64,000 nucleotides of DNA from Aquamicrobium aerolatum DSM 21857 (GTDB lineage: Bacteria > Pseudomonadota > Alphaproteobacteria > Rhizobiales > Rhizobiaceae): NCBI RefSeq assembly GCF_900113935.1, contig NZ_FORF01000013.1:1-64000 (forward strand), in the 5' to 3' direction. The notes below the pieces were generated by a model that saw only the letters and a program-made list of their open reading frames with translations, was not told the DNA's origin and ran no database searches. Shown in pieces: positions 36,078 to 45,520 of the stretch. Every line of letters begins with the position of its first letter. Within the stretch, counting starts at the first letter, position 1. A program made the position numbers and the translations under genes.

Positions 36078-36917
36078 TCACGTTCCAACGAACTGACGCA
36101 AGATCTCGATCTCCCGGCTGGAGGCCAAAGTCGGCGCATGACCGCAGCCTGGGAGAACTTCCAGATGCGGGCGCGGGCCGCGCAGGGTCATCTGTTGCGC
36201 AACATCAGCCGAGAGCACATCCGACGTCTCGCCACGCAACAACAGTGTCTTGGCTTCAATCGCATCATAGGCAGGCCAGACGTTGAGATCGGCCTGGTGG
36301 TGTGTGAATTGCGAGACGATTGAAGGGTCGTAGTGAACCGTGACACGGCCATCATCGGTGCGCCGCACCGAGGTGTCGGTCATCCGTCGCCAGAAAGCAT
36401 CGGTATTGTCGCCGAAGGGGGCGTAATTTTCCCGCAGCCACTGCTCCATCTCGACAACGGTGTCGTAGACAGGAGGATTGCCGACATAGGACGAGATGCG
36501 CCCGGTGCCGGTGGCCGGAATGTCCGGACCGATGTCGTTGATCACAAGATGGGTCACGCGTCCCTTCAGTGCCCCGGCAGCCAGCGTGACGCCGATGAGG
36601 CCGCCCATCGAGGTGCCGACCCAGCGCAGCCGATCAACCTTGTATTTGTCGAGCAGATCCAGTGCGATGCGCCCGAAGCTGCTGTAGGAATAGTCCGTTG
36701 TATAGTCGCGCGCCCAACCCGAAAGGCCGCGCCCAAGCGTGTCGGGGCAGAGGACGAAATAGCTGTCTGCAAGCGCTGCAGCCGCTTCGTCGAAGTCGCG
36801 GCCGGTTCGCGCCAGGCCATGCCACATCACCAGCGCCGGATTGGTCGGGTTGCCCCATTCGGTGACGTGAATCTCAAAGCCTGCGGCCTCAACATAGGTG
36901 GAGCGGGGAGTGGTCAT
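36078..36917 (-). CDS. Alpha/beta hydrolase
   Basis: A 279-residue alpha/beta hydrolase-fold protein. The oxyanion region is WHGLARTGRDFD, the nucleophile elbow GTSMGG (serine), and the C-terminal histidine is in LPGCGHAPTL. A cap region lies around 135-200. It is the last gene of a Liv-type transporter operon, overlapping the permease gene by 4 nt (ATGA). A hydrolase coupled to a transporter suggests that an ester, amide or C-C bonded substrate is imported and then cleaved. The exact substrate is unknown. Confidence 0.88.
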   Translation of the reverse strand: MTTPRSTYVEAAGFEIHVTEWGNPTNPALVMWHGLARTGRDFDEAAAALADSYFVLCPDTLGRGLSGWARDYTTDYSYSSFGRIALDLLDKYKVDRLRWVGTSMGGLIGVTLAAGALKGRVTHLVINDIGPDIPATGTGRISSYVGNPPVYDTVVEMEQWLRENYAPFGDNTDAFWRRMTDTSVRRTDDGRVTVHYDPSIVSQFTHHQADLNVWPAYDAIEAKTLLLRGETSDVLSADVAQQMTLRGPRPHLEVLPGCGHAPTLASSREIEILRQFVGT

Positions 36918-38026
36918 TTGTGGTCGCCCTTGCCCATGAGAGTGCCTGCGATGCCTGCGGGGAAGAAATAGACGAGGAGGATGAAGAGGACGCCGAGCCA
37001 GAGCAGCCAGCGATCCGGATTGAGAAGGTCAGGGAGGAGCGGGACGTTCGAGGTGGCCGCCGCGCCGCTTGCCATCAGGTCCTTCAGGTAGAACTGGGCC
37101 AGCGTCATGATGACGACGCCGATCACCGCACCCATCATCGTGCCCATGCCGCCGATGACGACCATCAGAAGAAGGTCGATCATGATGTCGAACGACAAGG
37201 TGACGTCCGGCCCGGTGTAGCGGAGCCAGACAGCGCGCAGGATGCCCGCAAGCGCGGCGATGACGGCGCCGATGCAGAAGATCGAGGTGCGATAGGCAAC
37301 CACGCGGTAGCCGATTGCCTCGGCACGCATCTCGTTTTCACGGATCGCCTCAAGGACGGTTCCGAGCGGGGAGGCGACAATTCGCAACATTGCAAGGAAC
37401 AGGACAAGGCTCGACAGAAAGATGAAGTAGTAGAGCGCGAGCCTGCCGTTTGCGGCGACGCCGAAGATGCGAATTGCCTTGCCGTTTTCGTCGGCAATGA
37501 GCGTGTTGGCAGGTGAGAAGAACCGGGGAATGGTGTAGGTCATGCCGTCTTCGCCGCCGGTGTATTCGAAGAACTGGCTGGCCAGAACCATCATCACCGA
37601 CGCAGCTGCAAGTGTGATCATGGCGAAGAAGATTGCCTTCACCCGCAGGGACAAAAGCCCGATCAGCACCGCAAGAACCAGCGACGCAAGGACACCCAGC
37701 GAGCCACCCAGCAGGATCGCGTCGAAGCCGGGCCCCATGGTTTTCAGCGCGATGGCTGTTCCGTAAGCGCCAAGACCGAAGAACATTGTGTGCGCGAACG
37801 AGACGATCCCGGTGTAGCCGATGAGAAGATCGTAGCTGGCGACCAGAACGATGAAGACACAGATGCGCGCTGCCACTTCCTGCGCCCGCACATCTGGGAA
37901 CAGGAACGGGGCGAACATCAGAACGGCACCGATGGCAAGCACGATGGCGTAGACGAAAAGGCGACCAGCAGGCACACGGCGTTGCGCGGTTGTCGTGATC
38001 GGATTGGAAATGGTCACAGTACTCAT
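36914..38026 (-). CDS. LivM-type ABC transporter permease
   Basis: A 370-residue inner-membrane permease of the branched-chain amino acid (HAAT/LivM) family, with about ten hydrophobic helices, the GYTGIVSFAHTMFFGLGAYGTA motif and the cytoplasmic EAIRENEMRAEAIGY loop. It pairs with the LivH-type permease. The start at ATG 38026 overlaps the LivH-type stop by 4 nt, and its own stop overlaps the hydrolase start. Members of this family carry amino acids, amides, urea and aromatic acids; the neighbouring hydrolase favours a non-amino-acid substrate, but this is inference. Confidence 0.92.
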   Translation of the reverse strand: MSTVTISNPITTTAQRRVPAGRLFVYAIVLAIGAVLMFAPFLFPDVRAQEVAARICVFIVLVASYDLLIGYTGIVSFAHTMFFGLGAYGTAIALKTMGPGFDAILLGGSLGVLASLVLAVLIGLLSLRVKAIFFAMITLAAASVMMVLASQFFEYTGGEDGMTYTIPRFFSPANTLIADENGKAIRIFGVAANGRLALYYFIFLSSLVLFLAMLRIVASPLGTVLEAIRENEMRAEAIGYRVVAYRTSIFCIGAVIAALAGILRAVWLRYTGPDVTLSFDIMIDLLLMVVIGGMGTMMGAVIGVVIMTLAQFYLKDLMASGAAATSNVPLLPDLLNPDRWLLWLGVLFILLVYFFPAGIAGTLMGKGDHK

Positions 38027-39021
38027 CCCTTCACCGCAGGCTTCAGCCCGAACGGGCGCCACAACAGGATCGCCATCATCAGGATCATGTTCGAGGCGAG
38101 AGACATCTTTGGAAACAGGAAGGCGACATAGTTCGCCATCAGGCCGACAAGGATGGCACCAAGCAGCGAGCCTTCGATGGAGCCAAGGCCGCCAATGATG
38201 ACGACGATGAACACCATGATCATCATTTCGGACCCTATGGCGGTGGTGATGAGGCCCTGATAGCCCGCCCACATCGCCCCGCCTGCCGCCGCAAGGGCGG
38301 AGCCTGCCATGAACACGGCGATGAACAGTCGGTCAACGCGGAATCCGAGGGCTTCAACCATCTCGCGATTTTCCACGCCGGCGCGGATCAGAAGGCCGAT
38401 GCGGGTTCGGTTCAGCGCAAGATGCATGGCGATATAGACCGCCAGACCCAGCACAAACGCGAAGATGCGATAGACCTCGATGGCAACGTCGCCAATGACG
38501 AGCGAGCCGGTCAGCACGGCAGGACGCGGCACCGGGATCGGCGCGCCGCCCCACACCATCAAAATCAGTTCTTCAGCGACAATCAGGGCCCCCATGGTGA
38601 TGAGGATTTGACGCAGATGGTCCTTGTAGACGGGTTTGACGATGATGCGCTCGAACGCCCAGCCAGCCAGCGCGCCAAAGGCGGTGGCTGCGGCGATCGC
38701 GCTCATCAGTGCCAGAATGTTCAGCCCGGCATTGCCACCCGACACCCAGACGCCCGACCATGCCAGAACGCTCGCGGCGATGAAGGCGCCAAAGGAGACA
38801 AAGGCGGAGTGGCCGAAATTGAGCACGTCCATCAGGCCGAAGATCAGCGAAAGGCCAGACGCCATCAGAAAGATCATCATCCCCATGGCAAGCCCGGCCG
38901 CCGTCAGCGTGATCCAGGTCGACGGGCGGCCGATCAGGACAAATGCAATGAGACCAAGCGCGACAGGCAGCAGCATGACGCCGCCGAAACGCTCGAAAAT
39001 GGAGGACAGGTTCTTGGGCAT
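38023..39021 (-). CDS. LivH-type ABC transporter permease
   Basis: A 332-residue inner-membrane permease of the LivH family with about eight or nine helices, the GLSLIFGLMDVLNFGHSAFVSFGAF signature and the ENREMVEALGFRVDRLF loop contacting the ATPases. It heterodimerises with the LivM-type partner. Its ATG shares a base with the stop of the LivF-type gene (TGATG at 39021), showing tight coupling in the operon. Confidence 0.93.
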   Translation of the reverse strand: MPKNLSSIFERFGGVMLLPVALGLIAFVLIGRPSTWITLTAAGLAMGMMIFLMASGLSLIFGLMDVLNFGHSAFVSFGAFIAASVLAWSGVWVSGGNAGLNILALMSAIAAATAFGALAGWAFERIIVKPVYKDHLRQILITMGALIVAEELILMVWGGAPIPVPRPAVLTGSLVIGDVAIEVYRIFAFVLGLAVYIAMHLALNRTRIGLLIRAGVENREMVEALGFRVDRLFIAVFMAGSALAAAGGAMWAGYQGLITTAIGSEMMIMVFIVVIIGGLGSIEGSLLGAILVGLMANYVAFLFPKMSLASNMILMMAILLWRPFGLKPAVKG

Positions 39022-39740
39022 CAGTTCGCCTCCATCGACAGGCTCAGGAAGCGGTTTTGCAGGGCTTGATCTGCCACGAGGTCTGACATCAGTCCGTGGT
39101 GGACGATGCGCCCGTCATCGATGACCGCAACGCTCTGGCCGAGCGCGCTGGCAAAATGGAAGTTCTGTTCAACCAGCAGAATTGTCGTTTCGGTTGCAAT
39201 TTCGCGAAACGCTTCGATCATGGCGCGGATAATGGCCGGGGCGAGCCCCTTGGTGGGTTCATCGATCAGTATCAGGTCGCGCTTTTCGATGATCGCGCGG
39301 GAAATCGCGAGCATCTGTTTCTGCCCTCCTGAAAGGGAAGAGGCCTGGTTGTGCCAGAACTTTTCCATTGCCGGAAAGATCTCGAAGATATGGCGGAGCC
39401 GCTGGCTGTCGAACCGTCCACCATGGGCGGCCAGGCGCATGTTTTCCTCAACCGTCAGACCGCCAAAGATGCCCATGTTTTCCGGGACAAAAGCCACGCC
39501 AAGACGGGCAATGTCGGGCGTCTGCATCGCGGTGATGTCCTGGCCGCGAAACCGGATCGTGCCCTGGCGGGCGCGCCAGAGGCCCATGATGGTGCGCAGG
39601 GTCGTGGTCTTGCCGGCACCGTTTCGACCCAGAAGCACGTGGACACCACCGGCGGGCACGTCAAGCGAGATGCCGTGCAGAATGTGATATTGCGCAATAT
39701 CGGTGTGGACGCCTTCGAGACGCAGGAGGGATTCGCTCAC
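39021..39740 (-). CDS. LivF-type ABC transporter ATP-binding protein
   Basis: A 239-residue ATPase subunit. Walker A GRNGAGKTT at 38-46, signature LSGGQ at 136-140 and Walker B LILIDEP at about 156-162. VPENMGIFGGLTVEENM is typical of LivF. It works with the LivG-type ATPase to power the transporter. The ATG overlaps the LivG-type stop by 4 nt. Confidence 0.94.
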   Translation of the reverse strand: MSESLLRLEGVHTDIAQYHILHGISLDVPAGGVHVLLGRNGAGKTTTLRTIMGLWRARQGTIRFRGQDITAMQTPDIARLGVAFVPENMGIFGGLTVEENMRLAAHGGRFDSQRLRHIFEIFPAMEKFWHNQASSLSGGQKQMLAISRAIIEKRDLILIDEPTKGLAPAIIRAMIEAFREIATETTILLVEQNFHFASALGQSVAVIDDGRIVHHGLMSDLVADQALQNRFLSLSMEAN

Positions 39741-40504
39741 GCCACCTCCTCCGTGCCGATGCCAAGATAGATGTCGCGCACAATCGGCAGCGCCATCACT
39801 TCGGTCGGCTTTCCATCGGCGATGAGCTCGCCATTGTGCAGGACGACGATGCGGTCGGCGAGCGCGCGCACGACGTCCATCTTGTGCTCGACCAAAAGGA
39901 TCGTCTTGGAACGGTCCTTCTTGATGTCGGCAATCAGCTCGAGAATGACGGGTGCTTCATCGACCGACATGCCGGCGGTTGGCTCGTCGAACATGAAGAT
40001 GTCGGGCTCCATCGCCGCCAGCAGCGCGACTTCCAGCTTGCGCTGGTCGCCATGCGGGAGTGCGGCGGCCGGAAGGTGGGCAACGGCAGAAAGGCGCGTG
40101 GCCTCAACAAAGTGGAAAGCCTTGTCGCGAATTTCGGTCATTGCCGCAGCACGCTTGAAAATGTGCGGCCCCTGTCCTGCTTTGGCCTGCACCGCCAGAC
40201 GGACATTTTCCAGTACCGTCAGCTTCGGAAACAGATTGGTCAACTGGAAGGCGCGACCGATCCCGGCCTTGGCGCGCGCGGATGGGGACAGGGCACTGAT
40301 GTCCTGCTCGCCTTTGAAGATGCGGCCTTCCGTTGCCGTCAATTGGCCGGAGACGAGGTTGAACCATGTCGTCTTGCCAGCGCCGTTGGGGCCGACGATG
40401 ACCGTCAGTTCGCCGGGATGGAAGGCGCAGCTGACATTGTGAACAGCCGCGTGACCGCCAAAGCGGATCGTCAGGTTTTCAGTGCGGATGGAGGACGTTG
40501 TCAT
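39737..40504 (-). CDS. LivG-type ABC transporter ATP-binding protein
   Basis: A 255-residue ATPase subunit. Walker A GPNGAGKTT at 38-46, the LivG-type signature LPHGDQR at 149-155 (in place of LSGGQ, usual for LivG) and Walker B IFMFDEP at 169-175. GRAFQLTNLFPKLTVLENV is a LivG hallmark. It follows the binding-protein gene by 88 nt containing a hairpin and overlaps the LivF-type gene. Confidence 0.93.
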   Translation of the reverse strand: MTTSSIRTENLTIRFGGHAAVHNVSCAFHPGELTVIVGPNGAGKTTWFNLVSGQLTATEGRIFKGEQDISALSPSARAKAGIGRAFQLTNLFPKLTVLENVRLAVQAKAGQGPHIFKRAAAMTEIRDKAFHFVEATRLSAVAHLPAAALPHGDQRKLEVALLAAMEPDIFMFDEPTAGMSVDEAPVILELIADIKKDRSKTILLVEHKMDVVRALADRIVVLHNGELIADGKPTEVMALPIVRDIYLGIGTEEVA

Positions 40505-40530
40505 GATGCTTGTGCCAAAGGCAAGAGGTG

Positions 40531-40565
40531 TCCCTCACCGCGCCGGGCCAGACACGGTGAGGGGG
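40531..40565. promoter_or_regulatory. Intercistronic hairpin after the Liv-type binding-protein gene
   Basis: A 9-bp stem (CCCTCACCG at 40532-40540 with CGGTGAGGG at 40555-40563) with a 14-nt loop lies 27 nt past the binding-protein stop and upstream of the ATPase gene. It probably stabilises or attenuates the message, mirroring the hairpin at 7780-7806 in the other transporter operon. Confidence 0.6.
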
Positions 40566-40592
40566 AATAGTCGGTGAGAGGCCTCACACGGA

Positions 40593-41789
40593 CTATTGCT
40601 GGTTGTTGCGTCCGAGCGGGATGTTCATCTCGTCCGCCTTGATCTCGCGGACGAACTCCGGGACCGCCCAATCAACGCCATCCTCGACCTTGATCTTGAA
40701 GTGGTACATCGACTGCAACGCCTGATGGTCCTCGGGGCGGAAGGTCATCGGTCCCTTTGGCGTATCGAAGGTCATGCCTTCCATGGTCGCGATCAGGGTT
40801 TCGGTATCCCAGGTCTCGGCTTTTTCCAGCGCGGTCACGATGGCCATGGCCGATGCCATGCCGCCGGCGGTGAAGAAATCTGGCGGCGTGCCGTAGCGCT
40901 CCTTGTGGTGTTCGACCAGCCAGTCATTGACCGGATTTTTTGGCGCTTCGTAATAGTAGTACATCGCGCCTTCCATGCCCGGCACCTGCTTGTAGGCAAC
41001 CAGCGCGGGTAGGATGTTGCCACCTGACGACAGCTCGATGCCGTAGCGGCCCGGATCCGCGGCGGCCAGAGGTGTCATCGCGTCGATGCCGGCGACGTTC
41101 ATGAAGATGACCTTGCGGCCGTCCTTGTCACGCAGCGCATTGAACAGGCGCTCGATGGTGGCGGTAAAATCGGTCGTCTGCTGCGGCACATATTCTTCCG
41201 CAACTACATTGGCGCCGGTGCCATCGAGCGCCGACTTGAAGGCGGCGATGCCGTCGCGGCCGAAGGCATAGTCCTGCGCCAGCGTCGCGACGTAAAGCTT
41301 TTCGTTCGGCTGCAGGGCGAGGGCCTGCGCCTGCATGTCCATCGACGAGTTGCGCGAGGTCTTGAACACGAAACGGTTGGAATCGGGGCCAGTCAGGCTG
41401 TCGGCGACGGCTGGCTCGACGAGAAGGATTTTCTCGTATTCTTCCGCGACCGGCAGCAGCGCCATCGCCACCCCTGATGAGGTGTCACCGACCGCGATCA
41501 GCGCGTCGTCGTCGCCATAGGCTTCGGCCAGCAGCGCGCGCGCCACGTCAGGCTTGAACTGGGTGTCCTTGATGATCAGTTCGATCTTGCGGCCCTTGAC
41601 CTCGAGTGTGCCTTCGGTGGCGTATTCAAGGCCGAGCTGGAAACCAGCATGGGTCTGCTTGGAATAGGCTTCCAAGGGTGAGCCGGAAAGGCCGTGCAAG
41701 AGCGCGATCTTTACCGGGTCTTCCTGCGCCAAGGCTTGTGTGCCCATCAGCGCGGTCGCTGCGGCCAGCGCAGCAAAAAGCGACTTCAT
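40593..41789 (-). CDS. Liv-type periplasmic substrate-binding protein
   Basis: A 398-residue periplasmic binding protein of the type I fold (LivK/Peripla_BP_6). A signal peptide is clear (MKSLFAALAAATALMGTQALA, cut before QED). The mature start VKIALLHGLSGSPLEAYSKQTHAGFQLGLEYA is typical. ATG 41789 has GGAGGAGA upstream. It is the first gene of the operon and is divergent from a PAS-LuxR regulator. The binding specificity is not evident; the length and motifs also fit urea/short-amide and aromatic acid binders. Confidence 0.93.
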   Translation of the reverse strand: MKSLFAALAAATALMGTQALAQEDPVKIALLHGLSGSPLEAYSKQTHAGFQLGLEYATEGTLEVKGRKIELIIKDTQFKPDVARALLAEAYGDDDALIAVGDTSSGVAMALLPVAEEYEKILLVEPAVADSLTGPDSNRFVFKTSRNSSMDMQAQALALQPNEKLYVATLAQDYAFGRDGIAAFKSALDGTGANVVAEEYVPQQTTDFTATIERLFNALRDKDGRKVIFMNVAGIDAMTPLAAADPGRYGIELSSGGNILPALVAYKQVPGMEGAMYYYYEAPKNPVNDWLVEHHKERYGTPPDFFTAGGMASAMAIVTALEKAETWDTETLIATMEGMTFDTPKGPMTFRPEDHQALQSMYHFKIKVEDGVDWAVPEFVREIKADEMNIPLGRNNQQ

Positions 41790-41910
41790 GATGTTCTCCT
41801 CCCAGAGTAAGATGAAGCGGCGGATGGCGCACTTCGAACTGACGTCGATTATCGCGCCGCGAAGAGGTTTGCGGCAATATCGTAGGAATACCAAGGGTAG
41901 AAATACGGGC

Positions 41911-42468
41911 ATGGGTTCAGGGGGAAACTTTCACGAACTTGCATTTGAACATGCACTGGTAGGGCTGGTGGTGACGGAAAGCCGCATCATCCGTGCCTGC
42001 AATCCGCGATTTGCCGAGATGTTCGGTTATGGGCGCGACGAACTGGTCGATCAGTCCTTCATGGTGCTCTATCCTTCGCAGGAAGAATTCGTGCGTATCC
42101 GCGATGTCGGCGTCGAGCCCTTGAAGAAGAACAACCGCTACTCTGACGAGCGGATCATGGCGCGCAAGGACGGTTCCTTGTTCTGGTGCCGCGTGCGCGG
42201 CCATTCGCTGACCCGCGATGATGACCCGTTGCGGCGTGCGGTGTGGAGTTTTGCCGATCTTTCGGAAATGCGCGTCGTCATGGACCTGACAATGCGGGAA
42301 CGCCAGATCGTCATGCATCTGGGAGAAGGACGCACGTCCAAGGAAATCGCCAGGACGTTGTCGATCTCGCCGCGCACGGTCGAAGCCTACCGGGCAAAGC
42401 TGCTAAAGAAATGCGGTGCTGCCAATGTCGCCGAACTGCTTTCGCATCTCAGTTCAATGCCGCATTGA
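41911..42468 (+). CDS. PAS domain LuxR-type transcriptional regulator
   Basis: A 185-residue regulator with an N-terminal PAS sensor (about 5-120; FHELAFEHALVGLVVTESRIIRACNPRFAEMFGY and the C-terminal WSFADLSEMR) and a C-terminal LuxR/GerE helix-turn-helix (about 122-183; MTMRERQIVMHLGEGRTSKEIARTLSISPRTVEAYRAKLLKK). It lacks a receiver domain and may sense a ligand directly. It is divergent from the Liv-type transporter-hydrolase operon and probably controls it. The ATG at 41911 has only a weak ribosome site. Confidence 0.88.
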   Translation: MGSGGNFHELAFEHALVGLVVTESRIIRACNPRFAEMFGYGRDELVDQSFMVLYPSQEEFVRIRDVGVEPLKKNNRYSDERIMARKDGSLFWCRVRGHSLTRDDDPLRRAVWSFADLSEMRVVMDLTMRERQIVMHLGEGRTSKEIARTLSISPRTVEAYRAKLLKKCGAANVAELLSHLSSMPH

Positions 42469-42502
42469 TTTGAGATTTGCGTCCGTGAAGGACGCACGAC
42501 GC

Positions 42503-43252
42503 TCAGACGTGCTGGCCGCCATTGATGTGGATCTCCGAGCCGGTGACGTAAGAGGCCTGTTCGGAGCAGAGAAAAAAGATGATGTCGGCCACTTCTGAAG
42601 TGGCGCCAAGGCGGCGCAGCGGGATGGTCTCGACGATCTTTTCCGTGCCGGGTGACAGGATCGCGGTGTCGATCTCGCCGGGCGCGATGGCGTTGACGCG
42701 AATGCCGTGCGGCCCGAAGTCCCCGGCCATCTCACGGGTCAGCGATCCCAGTGCTGCCTTGGATGTCGCATAGGCGGTTCCGGCAAACGGATGGACGCGC
42801 GTACCGGCAATCGAACTGACATTGACGATCGAGCCCTTCGCGGCGGCAAGTTCCTTGAACAGGCCGCGTCCCAACATGATCGGCGCGAAGAAATTCACCT
42901 GGAAGACGTCACGCCAGACATGCATCGGCGTGTCGATGGAGTTCATGCGCGCGCCACCCTCCAGCTTGGGTGAAATGGCGGCGTTGTTGACCAACGCATC
43001 CAGACGTCCGCCGTCGCTTTGCAGGCGGTGACGGATTTCCGCCACCGCGATGCCGACATCTTCCGGGTCGGACAGGTCGACCTTGATGTGATCCTCCGGT
43101 CCGGACGGCCACGGGCAGTTGTCGGCGAAGGGCTGGCGTGAACAGGTGATGACCCGCCAGCCGTCTTGTGAAAACCGCTTGACGGTCGCATGGCCGATGC
43201 CGCGGCTCGCGCCGGTCAGAACCAGGGTTTTGCGCGGTTGTGAGTTGGTCAT
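42503..43252 (-). CDS. Short-chain dehydrogenase/reductase (SDR)
   Basis: A 249-residue classical SDR. The NAD(P)-binding TGASRGIG is at the N-terminus, NNAA in the middle, and the catalytic Ser-Tyr-Lys set is in NVSSIAG and YATSKAA. APGEIDTAI follows. The C-terminus has the common SEIHINGGQHV. It has a strong AGGAGG before ATG 43252. It sits between the PAS-LuxR gene and the PBP1A gene, 63 nt downstream of the latter on the same strand; the substrate is unknown. Confidence 0.9.
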   Translation of the reverse strand: MTNSQPRKTLVLTGASRGIGHATVKRFSQDGWRVITCSRQPFADNCPWPSGPEDHIKVDLSDPEDVGIAVAEIRHRLQSDGGRLDALVNNAAISPKLEGGARMNSIDTPMHVWRDVFQVNFFAPIMLGRGLFKELAAAKGSIVNVSSIAGTRVHPFAGTAYATSKAALGSLTREMAGDFGPHGIRVNAIAPGEIDTAILSPGTEKIVETIPLRRLGATSEVADIIFFLCSEQASYVTGSEIHINGGQHV

Positions 43253-43315
43253 TGCGATCCTCCTGCGCAAGCCTGTCTAGCCGAAGCGCGGGCAGATAGC
43301 GAGAGACGCCGAAGC

Positions 43316-45511
43316 TCAGTTGCCCAGAATGATGTCCATGATCGAACCGACACCGCGCGGGACGGTTTCGCCCACCGCGCCGGGGGGAATCGGCTGTTCC
43401 ACCGATCCAGTGTGCTGAGATTGCTCCGGGCTCCGTCGCAGCAAGTCTTCAATGTCAGACAGAACGCGGCCATTCCATCCACCGGGAAGCTGTGCCACCG
43501 GCACGCCCTCATGGGCAGCGGTCATGAATTCGTTCCAGGCCATTGCCGGCAGGGAGCCGCCGGTCATGTTCTTGGTGGCCTCCCCGTCGTCGTTGCCGAA
43601 CCAGACACCGGTGGTCAGGTTGGCCGTATAGCCGACGAACCAGGCATCGCGCGCATTCTGCGTCGTGCCGGTCTTGCCGGCGGCGGGCCAGCCGAAAGCT
43701 GCGCGCCGGGCGGTGCCGTCAGAAACCGTCTGCGCCATCATTGCATTCATCATGCCGATCACGTCGGCGCGAGCGATCCTTGGGCCAACGGATGGGCGAT
43801 GCTCATAAAGCACCTCGCCCTTGGAGGACGTCACGCGCCGCACGAAATGAATGTCCGGCTTGTGGCCGCCATTGGCAAACGGAACAAAGGAGGCTGTCAG
43901 CTCCAGCGGCGTCACTTCCGACGTTCCCAGTGCAATCGACAGATTTGGCTGCAGGTTGGATTCGATCCCCATACGCCAGGCGGCTTCAACCACGGCGGCG
44001 GGGCCGACCCGGTTGGCAAGCTGCACAGCAACCGAATTGAGTGACCGCGCCAATCCCTCAGTCAGCGTGACATTGCCGAAATACTTGTCATTGTAGTTTC
44101 GCGGCGCCCATTTGCCATATTTGACCGGGGCGTCGTTGACGAGCGTGTCGGGGAAGAAGCCATTCTCCAATGCTGCCATGAACACGAAGGGCTTGAATGC
44201 CGAGCCAGGCTGGCGTCGTGCTTCCGAAGCCCGATCGAACTGGCTGGTGGCATAGTCGTAACCGCCTACCATGGCGCGGACCGCTCCGGTGCCATCGATC
44301 GACACCAGCGCGCCCTGGCGGACATTGTATTTCTTTCCCTCGGCATCGATCAGGCGACGGATCGATGCCTCCGCGAATGTCTGCAAGACCAGATCGACGG
44401 TGGTTTCGACGATGATGTCCTGACGGGCCTCGCCGATCAGTTGCGGCAGTTGTTCCATCACGCGGTCGGCAAAATAATGCTCGGACCCGGTCCAATATGT
44501 GGGCGCGCGCACTGCCGGCGTGTTCATCGCAACGCTGAGCTCGTTTTCACCGATGCGGTTCTGATCCCGCATGGCGGCAAGGACGAGTTGGGCGCGGCGA
44601 TCCGCGGCGGCGGGGTCGCGGGCGGGCGAGAGCCGCGAAGGGGCCTGGAGAAGGCCGGCAAGAAGCGCTGCCTCTGGCAGGGAGACGTCACGGGCCGACT
44701 TGCCGAAATAGCGTCGCGAGGCCGCTTCCACCCCATAAGAGCCCGAGCCAAAATACACCCGGTTAAGGTACATTTCGAGGATCTGGTCCTTGGAAAACTT
44801 GTGCTCGAGCCAGAAAGCCATAAGCAATTCTTGGATTTTGCGCTCGATGGTGCGGTCGGGCTTGAGGAAGAGGTTTTTGGCCAGCTGCTGGGTGAGCGTG
44901 GATCCGCCTTGGCCAAATCTGCGATCAACCAGGTTGGAGACAACAGCGCGGCCAAGGCCGATCGGATCGATGCCGAAATGCGAGTAGAACCGGCGATCCT
45001 CGATGGCCATCACGGCTTGCGGTATGTGCGGCGACATTTCATGTAGGCCGATGGCTTCGCCCCCGGTCATGCCACGATTGGCGACCAACTGTCCGCTGAC
45101 GGAGACGATTCGGACATTCGGCGGTCGGTCAGGAACCGTCCATGTTGTCGCTGCCGGCATCTTGGCGCCGTAATAGGCGACGATGCCGACCACGCCGATG
45201 CCGCCCCAGAGGCACATGACCATGCCCCAATAGGCGGCGCTGCGCAGGACGCCGAAAAAACCGCGGCGCTTGCGGGAGGAACGGCGCGACTTCGGCGCGC
45301 TCCGTCTGGGCGAGCTATCGAAGCTGTCGAGCGATGGCTCACTCTTGCGACGGGGTGCAGCCGCCTTCTGTTTTTTACCGGAGCCTGTCCGTTTGGCGCG
45401 CGAAGGCATCACGCGATCGTCTTCGCCGACGAAAAACCCCGATGGCAGCTTGTCGTCGCTGGGTTGATCGAAGCGGGGCTCTATCCGGTTTGATGTCTTT
45501 CGGCCGCTCAT
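43316..45511 (-). CDS. mrcA: Penicillin-binding protein 1A (bifunctional peptidoglycan synthase)
   Basis: A 731-residue class A PBP. A long basic cytoplasmic tail (1-90) precedes one membrane helix (about 91-113). The glycosyltransferase domain carries the catalytic glutamate in IEDRRFYSHFG (E171) and GGSTLTQQLAKN (202-213). The transpeptidase has SAFK (S437, K440), SLN (490-492) and KTGTT (613-617). It polymerises and cross-links peptidoglycan in the periplasm. The start is ATG 45511, but no clear ribosome site is visible and a perfect 30-bp tandem duplication begins 9 nt upstream; the frame stays open through the repeats. Confidence 0.94.
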   Translation of the reverse strand: MSGRKTSNRIEPRFDQPSDDKLPSGFFVGEDDRVMPSRAKRTGSGKKQKAAAPRRKSEPSLDSFDSSPRRSAPKSRRSSRKRRGFFGVLRSAAYWGMVMCLWGGIGVVGIVAYYGAKMPAATTWTVPDRPPNVRIVSVSGQLVANRGMTGGEAIGLHEMSPHIPQAVMAIEDRRFYSHFGIDPIGLGRAVVSNLVDRRFGQGGSTLTQQLAKNLFLKPDRTIERKIQELLMAFWLEHKFSKDQILEMYLNRVYFGSGSYGVEAASRRYFGKSARDVSLPEAALLAGLLQAPSRLSPARDPAAADRRAQLVLAAMRDQNRIGENELSVAMNTPAVRAPTYWTGSEHYFADRVMEQLPQLIGEARQDIIVETTVDLVLQTFAEASIRRLIDAEGKKYNVRQGALVSIDGTGAVRAMVGGYDYATSQFDRASEARRQPGSAFKPFVFMAALENGFFPDTLVNDAPVKYGKWAPRNYNDKYFGNVTLTEGLARSLNSVAVQLANRVGPAAVVEAAWRMGIESNLQPNLSIALGTSEVTPLELTASFVPFANGGHKPDIHFVRRVTSSKGEVLYEHRPSVGPRIARADVIGMMNAMMAQTVSDGTARRAAFGWPAAGKTGTTQNARDAWFVGYTANLTTGVWFGNDDGEATKNMTGGSLPAMAWNEFMTAAHEGVPVAQLPGGWNGRVLSDIEDLLRRSPEQSQHTGSVEQPIPPGAVGETVPRGVGSIMDIILGN

Positions 45512-45520
45512 CCGTGCCCG

